From the NCBI GenBank assembly GCA_030345135.1, contig CP128386.1, forward strand, positions 4,959,133 to 5,023,132: a DNA stretch of 64,000 nt. The letters run 5' to 3'. Origin of the DNA: Chitinophagaceae bacterium DXS. Its GTDB lineage: Bacteria > Bacteroidota > Bacteroidia > Chitinophagales > Chitinophagaceae. The notes under the pieces were generated by a model, which saw only the letters and a list, made by a program, of their open reading frames with translations, was not told the DNA's origin and searched no databases. Position numbers and translations under genes: made by a program. Below are positions 59,336-64,000 of this stretch, one piece after another (the stretch's first letter is position 1; the number at the start of each line of letters is the position of its first letter).

Positions 59336-62300
59336 TTATTTTTTCGCTGTCGTCAAGCCACCGTCCGTTGTTTTTTGTATGAGTTTTACGGGGCCCAATA
59401 AACCGGAAGGAAGCAACGGTGATCCTGACTGGTAGAAAGGCATGGTTGTGTAAGTAATTTTATTAATAACACCCGGCTGCTGATCGCCAATCAAACGGTT
59501 TACCCAAAGATTGGTGACCTTTACTTCAACTGTATTGTTCCCGGTTTTAAGTGCGCTTGTCACATTAACGCAGAATGGGTGTTTCCATACAATGCCTAAA
59601 GACTTTCCGTTTACAATCACTTCAGCCATATTCTTCACTTCACCAAGATCCAGCCATATCTGTGCGTTTTTTGAGAACCATTGTGCAGACGCATTGATTG
59701 TTTTGGTGTAAGTACCGGTTCCTGAGAAATATTTTACACCGTTATCCTGGTTGTCAGTCCACGAAGACAAAGTATTCACATTTACAGAGGTAGGCGCTCC
59801 GCGATCTTTTTGGAAACTGATGTTCCATGATTCGTTTATAGCCACTAATTCTTTTTCAGCTACAGAAGGCAGCGTGCGAGTGTTTGTTGCTGCTTTATCT
59901 TTAAATACTACAAATACAGCATCGTTGGGTTCCAGATGTAGTTTTGTTTTTGTCGTGCCATTTGCTATATTATAAGGCAGTGCTTCTTTCTCGCCTGTTT
60001 CAGCGTGCCAGAGTTCCGGAACTTTTCCTTCCATGCGGAAACTGATATCAAAGTCTTCTGTTCTGTCTGTGCGATTGTTGATCCAGTAAATATCGCGGTC
60101 GCTGGCTTTGCGATGTACATATAGAAGCCTGGAAGTTTGCTGAGGTTTGTTGTAAGTTACATCCGGCACAATGTTCAATGCAGTTAGTGTTTCGCTTACT
60201 GTTTTGTTGGCTATTACCCTGCTGTTGCCCGATCCCCAGATTGCTTGCACCAAAGATTTAAATTCATCGGGGCTGTCCTTTAAGCCGGTAACGGACTCCG
60301 GTACTATGCCGCTGATCGTTGCCCCGGCTTTTACCAGCTCGTTTATTTTCTTTAATACCGGTAATGACATTTGTCTTGCATTGCTATCTAACACAAGCAC
60401 ACGATAGTTCATACCGCTTGGTGTAACCAGTCTGCCATCTTTTACCGATAGCAGGTTGATGAGTGCATCTGCATTGATAAAGTCAAAATTATAACCTTCG
60501 GGAATTGCAGGTAACTTCTTTCCAAATAAGGCTGTAATGTTATTGTCTTCTCCGTAGTAATAAATGAGGTCAGCCACAAACTTGCCCTGCTGCAACATAT
60601 AGCAACTGCGTGCAAGGTAGTTGGTCCATGCAATTGCCTGTTCGGCCCATGTTTCATGGCGGTTAAACCATTGGCCGAATGGTCCGAGTCCCAGGCCGGG
60701 TATTTTATTATCAACCGGTTGGTGAACGGAAGTATGAATGACAAACCTGTTCAGTCCGCTTGCAAGTTCAAGGTCGGCTGTTGGCTTTAACTTGTCCGGT
60801 GAGTATGACCATGCTGAACCGCCAATGCCCAATGCTGTAAGTGATTCCGCCGCAACCAGGTTTTGTCCGTAAATATGTGCTACAGATGCTGACTCGCGAA
60901 TATCCGCTTCGTGCATCGTCTGTCCGCCGCCAATAGCGCCGGGCATCCATATGGCAGACATGGGTACGGCGGCACTACGTTTAATATCCATTCCGTCAGC
61001 AATAAGTGCCCGGCCGCTTTCATGCGATTCGGAGTAGCGCTTCATTCCATATTGCTGCAGAAGATCAGTTAGCTGATCGTAGTGATTGGAAGCAACGAGA
61101 TCGCTTAATGTTTTTCTAAAATCCCACAGAAATTTTTCACTTGCTTCTGCGCTTTTGACTATGTGCCCTGTTAATACAGGCATCCAGGGCAACATGCTAT
61201 AACCGCGTCTTGTCTCAAACTCCTGCAACATGTTTGCTGTCCAGTTTTGAGATCCTGCTTCCCAGCTGTCGGTTACCATATATTGTAAGCCTCCATTGTT
61301 GCCCATTAAACCATTCGTTGCATTTTTATATTGATCAAGATAGTTGGTGAAGTAGTTTTTTACAGCTGTGCGATCAAGCTTGTCAACTTCTAAGCCCGTT
61401 GCCCCGGGAGACGCAGGATGGTTGGTAATGCCCATCAACGAATATCCAAAACGAACAATGTTCCAATTCCCTGCAGGTGCGGTCCAGTTCAACACGCCGT
61501 CTGCATTCATCTTTGAGGTAATATCAATCACATCACCTGCTGCAATCGCATCAGTATTATCGCTTGCATTTGTCAATTGAGCATTGAGATTTGGTGCGGG
61601 AGAAAAAGCATCCTTCTCTTCAAACATATTTATACGTGTTGCTGTATGCAATACCACTTCCGCAATGTCTGTCCCCGCCGGTGGTTTGGGCGGTTCAGCT
61701 TTATTACCAAGCATTGCGCCAAAATTCATAGGAGGTGGCGGATTCTTAACTGTTACGCGAAAATACTTTGCAGTAGTTGTTGGTATGGCAACGGTTTGTT
61801 GCAAAACATTGCCTGCCGGTATGTAGCAGATCCATTTAAAATTAGTGCCATCGTCGCTTGCTTCAAGGCTGCGTGTATCTTTAAAATCGCCAAACATACC
61901 GAAAGGCCCTTTATTGCCGCCACCAACCATGGTGACTGCTTTTATAGTTTGCGGTTGTGCAAATGCGAATTGGATCCACGCAAACCCTTTGGATGTGTCA
62001 GCAGGCAAAAGATTTGCGGTTGTTAGATCTCCGTCTGTTAATTGTGATAACTCAAAATGTCCCGCACTTGAAGTGACCGTTGGTTTTAGCTCCATCAGCG
62101 TCTTATCATTATCAGGAAGCTTATAGGCAATGACTGCTATTTCTTTATAGAAAACCGGAGGTTCTGTTGCCGGGCCGCCAAGACTCAATTCTTCCTTCAT
62201 ATGCAGGTTTTGAAAAGGGCCGGTAACGGACGGTGGCTTTGCTAAAGCAATGGTGGAAGATCCGCCTTGTACTCTTGTTTCGCTCCACACAATTTTCTTC

Positions 62301-62713
62301 ATGCCGTCCTCAGGCTTAACCCATGGGCCGCCACTTTCACTCCAGCCGGGCGAACCGGCAATGGCCATTTCAAGATGTAATGAATCGGCAAGTTGTGCAG
62401 TAAAGTGAAATGCATCTTTCCACTCTGGTGTCATATAGGTCAATCTTTTTTCAACGATCTGGGGTGTGTTAAGCGAGGCATCAAAATTTTGAAATCCACC
62501 AATGCCCGCGCGGTGCATCCATTCAAGATCTTTCCGTATGCCATCCTTCGTGACATTGCCATTCATCCAGTGCCACCAAACCCTCGGCTTCGCTGCATTT
62601 GGCGGCGAGCTGAAATTTGCATACATCGTATCACCTGAAGTCTTATTTGTTTTTTGGGAAAACACTGACAAGCATGCCAGCAGAGCTGCTGAGAAAACGA
62701 TCGGGCGTTTCAT
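59336..62713 (-). CDS. GH106-family alpha-L-rhamnosidase-like enzyme, secreted
   Basis: The 1125-residue protein has a Sec signal (about 1-19). Its N-terminus carries the GH106 opening PRVWWHWMNGNVTKDGIRKD and GIGGFQNFDASL, with MAIAGSPGWSESGGPWV. The middle includes VTDSWEAGSQNW and SESHESGRALIADGMDIKRS, where catalytic glutamates of this family are expected. A late beta-sandwich ends with NTVEVKVTNLWVNRLIGDQQ and PGVINKITYT, typical for this family's C-terminus. It should remove L-rhamnose from pectic or other glycans outside the cytosol. It is monocistronic on the minus strand and convergent with the DUF502 gene. Confidence 0.9.
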   Translation of the reverse strand: MKRPIVFSAALLACLSVFSQKTNKTSGDTMYANFSSPPNAAKPRVWWHWMNGNVTKDGIRKDLEWMHRAGIGGFQNFDASLNTPQIVEKRLTYMTPEWKDAFHFTAQLADSLHLEMAIAGSPGWSESGGPWVKPEDGMKKIVWSETRVQGGSSTIALAKPPSVTGPFQNLHMKEELSLGGPATEPPVFYKEIAVIAYKLPDNDKTLMELKPTVTSSAGHFELSQLTDGDLTTANLLPADTSKGFAWIQFAFAQPQTIKAVTMVGGGNKGPFGMFGDFKDTRSLEASDDGTNFKWICYIPAGNVLQQTVAIPTTTAKYFRVTVKNPPPPMNFGAMLGNKAEPPKPPAGTDIAEVVLHTATRINMFEEKDAFSPAPNLNAQLTNASDNTDAIAAGDVIDITSKMNADGVLNWTAPAGNWNIVRFGYSLMGITNHPASPGATGLEVDKLDRTAVKNYFTNYLDQYKNATNGLMGNNGGLQYMVTDSWEAGSQNWTANMLQEFETRRGYSMLPWMPVLTGHIVKSAEASEKFLWDFRKTLSDLVASNHYDQLTDLLQQYGMKRYSESHESGRALIADGMDIKRSAAVPMSAIWMPGAIGGGQTMHEADIRESASVAHIYGQNLVAAESLTALGIGGSAWSYSPDKLKPTADLELASGLNRFVIHTSVHQPVDNKIPGLGLGPFGQWFNRHETWAEQAIAWTNYLARSCYMLQQGKFVADLIYYYGEDNNITALFGKKLPAIPEGYNFDFINADALINLLSVKDGRLVTPSGMNYRVLVLDSNARQMSLPVLKKINELVKAGATISGIVPESVTGLKDSPDEFKSLVQAIWGSGNSRVIANKTVSETLTALNIVPDVTYNKPQQTSRLLYVHRKASDRDIYWINNRTDRTEDFDISFRMEGKVPELWHAETGEKEALPYNIANGTTKTKLHLEPNDAVFVVFKDKAATNTRTLPSVAEKELVAINESWNISFQKDRGAPTSVNVNTLSSWTDNQDNGVKYFSGTGTYTKTINASAQWFSKNAQIWLDLGEVKNMAEVIVNGKSLGIVWKHPFCVNVTSALKTGNNTVEVKVTNLWVNRLIGDQQPGVINKITYTTMPFYQSGSPLLPSGLLGPVKLIQKTTDGGLTTAKK

Positions 62714-63464
62714 TTTGGCAAGTTTTAGTAACTAAATCTAACAACAGGTTGTTGTAAAACCGTCATGAGCCGTCATGGTAGGAGAGAAGCTAATTGTGAA
62801 AAGGTTTGTGATCGCTACAAGCCATAAAGTAAAAGTGCGAATCGTGGAGGCTTCGCAGAGCAGCTCTGCTGAATTTATAAGTGCATAGGCTTAGTCCGTC
62901 GCCTCTGGCAACTTTCTTTTTCCGTTCTTTTGGCTTGATCCAAAGGACCCCCCGCCCGAATGATTACAGATCGGGCAGGAAAAGATCAAGACAAACATCC
63001 GCCCGGATGATTCCGTTCGGACAGGCGGATGCCTCCGTTCCCAAAGTACTGCGTGGACCGCCCGCGCCTCTCCAAAGTGCATCTTTGTTCTGTTTGCTTA
63101 TCAGGTTCTACCCATCTATTTTAAAAGTTATATTGTCTAACCCCTTCTGTCGCCTGAAGTCAAAGTGTTGTTGGTCGATATCAATTTTCTACTTCGTAAT
63201 TTGTAGTTTGTACTTGCCTTAACATCGTACATCTAAAATCGTACGTCATACATCATACATATAGCTTTACTTAAGTACCTCGTAACTCATGCCTTGTACT
63301 TTCCCCCACATCGTACATCTAAAATCGTACATCATACATGCACATCCGCACATCCGGTGTATCAAAAACGAACAATATAAATTATTTAATCAACGTAGTT
63401 ATTTGGTTTGCAGTCAATTAAAGTTTGGTATTTTTCTGGTGCTTGAAAAAGCAATTATCTGAAT
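62714..63464. other. Intergenic region with GC-rich and short-word repeats
   Basis: No gene is supported. A GC-richer stretch (62880-63080) with CGGGCAGG and CGGACAGGCGG words gives spurious frames. CATCGTACATCTAAAATCGT is repeated at 63223 and 63309, each followed by a CATACAT word, in an island of TTCGTA and TACTT words. Confidence 0.5.
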
Positions 63465-64000
63465 ATGCTGAAAAATTATTTTAGGATTGCCTGGCGGAAC
63501 ATGGTCAAGGACAGGCAGTTCGCTTTTTTGAATGTAATGGGATTGTCCTGCGGAATTGCTTGTGTGTTGTTGATTTATTTGTGGGTGGCTGATGAATTAA
63601 GCTTCGATAATTTTTTCGATAATAAGGATCGTGTTTACCAGTTGATGGAGCGTAGGTCTGCAGAAGGTGATGTGCAAGTGTCTGATGAATCGTCTGGCTT
63701 ATTAAGTGAAGCAATGAAAGCGCAAATGCCCGAGATTGAATATGCCTCGCCATTAGCCCCTCCCGGGTGGTTTCAAAGATTTACACTTTCAGTAGGAGAA
63801 AAAAATATTAAGGCATCCGGACAATATTCAGGTAAGGATTATTTTAACATCTTTTCTTTTAAACTCCTTGAGGGAAAGAAAGAATCTGTACTTGCAGACA
63901 AAAATTCCATCGTTATTTCTGATGAGCTTGCGCGTAAACTATTTAACACGACAGAGAATTTAACCGGTAAGGCTGTTCACTTTCAGCACGAGAAAGATTT
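63465..64000 (+). CDS. MacB/FtsX-type ABC transporter permease (partial, runs off window)
   Basis: From the ATG at 63465 the open frame continues without a stop to the window end, 178 complete codons. It begins MLKNYFRIAWRNMVKDRQFA, followed by a TM helix (FLNVMGLSCGIACVLLIYLW) and the start of a periplasmic MacB-like core (ADELSFDNFFDNKDRVYQLM). This is the same N-terminal plan as the permease at 38326-40770 (IRNL-type opening, TM helix, then WLHDELSFD). The rest, including the second core domain and later helices, lies outside the window. No ATPase partner is seen. Confidence 0.88.
   Translation, partial: MLKNYFRIAWRNMVKDRQFAFLNVMGLSCGIACVLLIYLWVADELSFDNFFDNKDRVYQLMERRSAEGDVQVSDESSGLLSEAMKAQMPEIEYASPLAPPGWFQRFTLSVGEKNIKASGQYSGKDYFNIFSFKLLEGKKESVLADKNSIVISDELARKLFNTTENLTGKAVHFQHEKD

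Noticed and set aside
62881-63222. Open frames in the GC-rich gap near 63 kb
   Set aside because: They run through repetitive GC-rich words on both strands and show no domain or initiation context.
63505-63753. Minus-strand open frame opposite the last permease
   Set aside because: It is a shadow of the plus-strand permease, whose translation is clearly MacB-like.

Overview
The window comes from a free-living, polysaccharide-degrading member of the Bacteroidota, probably a Chitinophagales or Sphingobacteriales relative. The evidence is promoters of the TAnnTTTG type, many exported lipoproteins and glycosidases, AraC, HxlR and Crp regulators typical of that group, and intergenic DNA full of short degenerate repeats. 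This placement is inferred from gene style; no rRNA gene or other phylogenetic marker is present.

Region by region. 1-300: the tail of a tRNA followed by two degenerating tRNA-like copies, separated by a duplicated terminator. 0.36-4.8 kb: small detoxification and redox units: a quinone-oxidoreductase-like gene divergent from an HxlR regulator, a short-chain dehydrogenase followed by an AraC regulator, and a SnoaL-like gene divergent from a second HxlR regulator. 4.98-16.26 kb: a single-strand cluster of eight genes whose products all carry export signals. They are three paralogous amidohydrolases, two SelA-like PLP enzymes, a RidA-like imine deaminase and two cytochrome c / sugar-dehydrogenase lipoproteins. 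I read this as a periplasmic route for oxidising and deaminating amino sugars or related acylated amines, and it is the most interesting system in the window. 17-28 kb: a zinc-finger protein, a second SDR and AraC pair, an HTH-pentapeptide protein, stress and detoxification enzymes (AHSA1, VOC, MsrA), two Crp/Fnr regulators, two very small genes, and a wrecked REP-associated transposase still flanked by its REP-like palindromes. 28-32.5 kb: secreted glycosidases GH43, GH29 and a sialidase-fold protein. 32.7-34.8 kb: an orphan protein with an eCIS core (DUF4157) domain. 34.8-43.8 kb: YjbQ, an S66 carboxypeptidase, VOC and GNAT proteins, a MacB-like permease, a hydrolase and a DUF1080 sugar hydrolase. 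44-64 kb: a large alpha-2-macroglobulin-like surface protein, a GH16 glucanase, an MscS channel, a protein with an internally duplicated unknown domain, a porin, a CPBP protease, a DUF502 protein, a GH106 rhamnosidase-like enzyme and the start of another MacB-like permease that runs off the window.

How the genes fit together. The exported sugar hydrolases (GH43, GH29, sialidase, GH16, DUF1080, GH106) suggest use of complex glycans, but no SusC/SusD pair is visible. The 5-16 kb cluster could act on amino sugars released from such glycans: oxidation at C1 with electrons passed to cytochrome c, N-deacylation, PLP-dependent ammonia elimination, and imine clean-up by RidA. This order is inference from family chemistry, not something the sequence proves. 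The intergenic spaces carry at least three kinds of dispersed repeat: REP-like double palindromes, a CTCTGTG/CACGGAG element, and short-word repeat islands.
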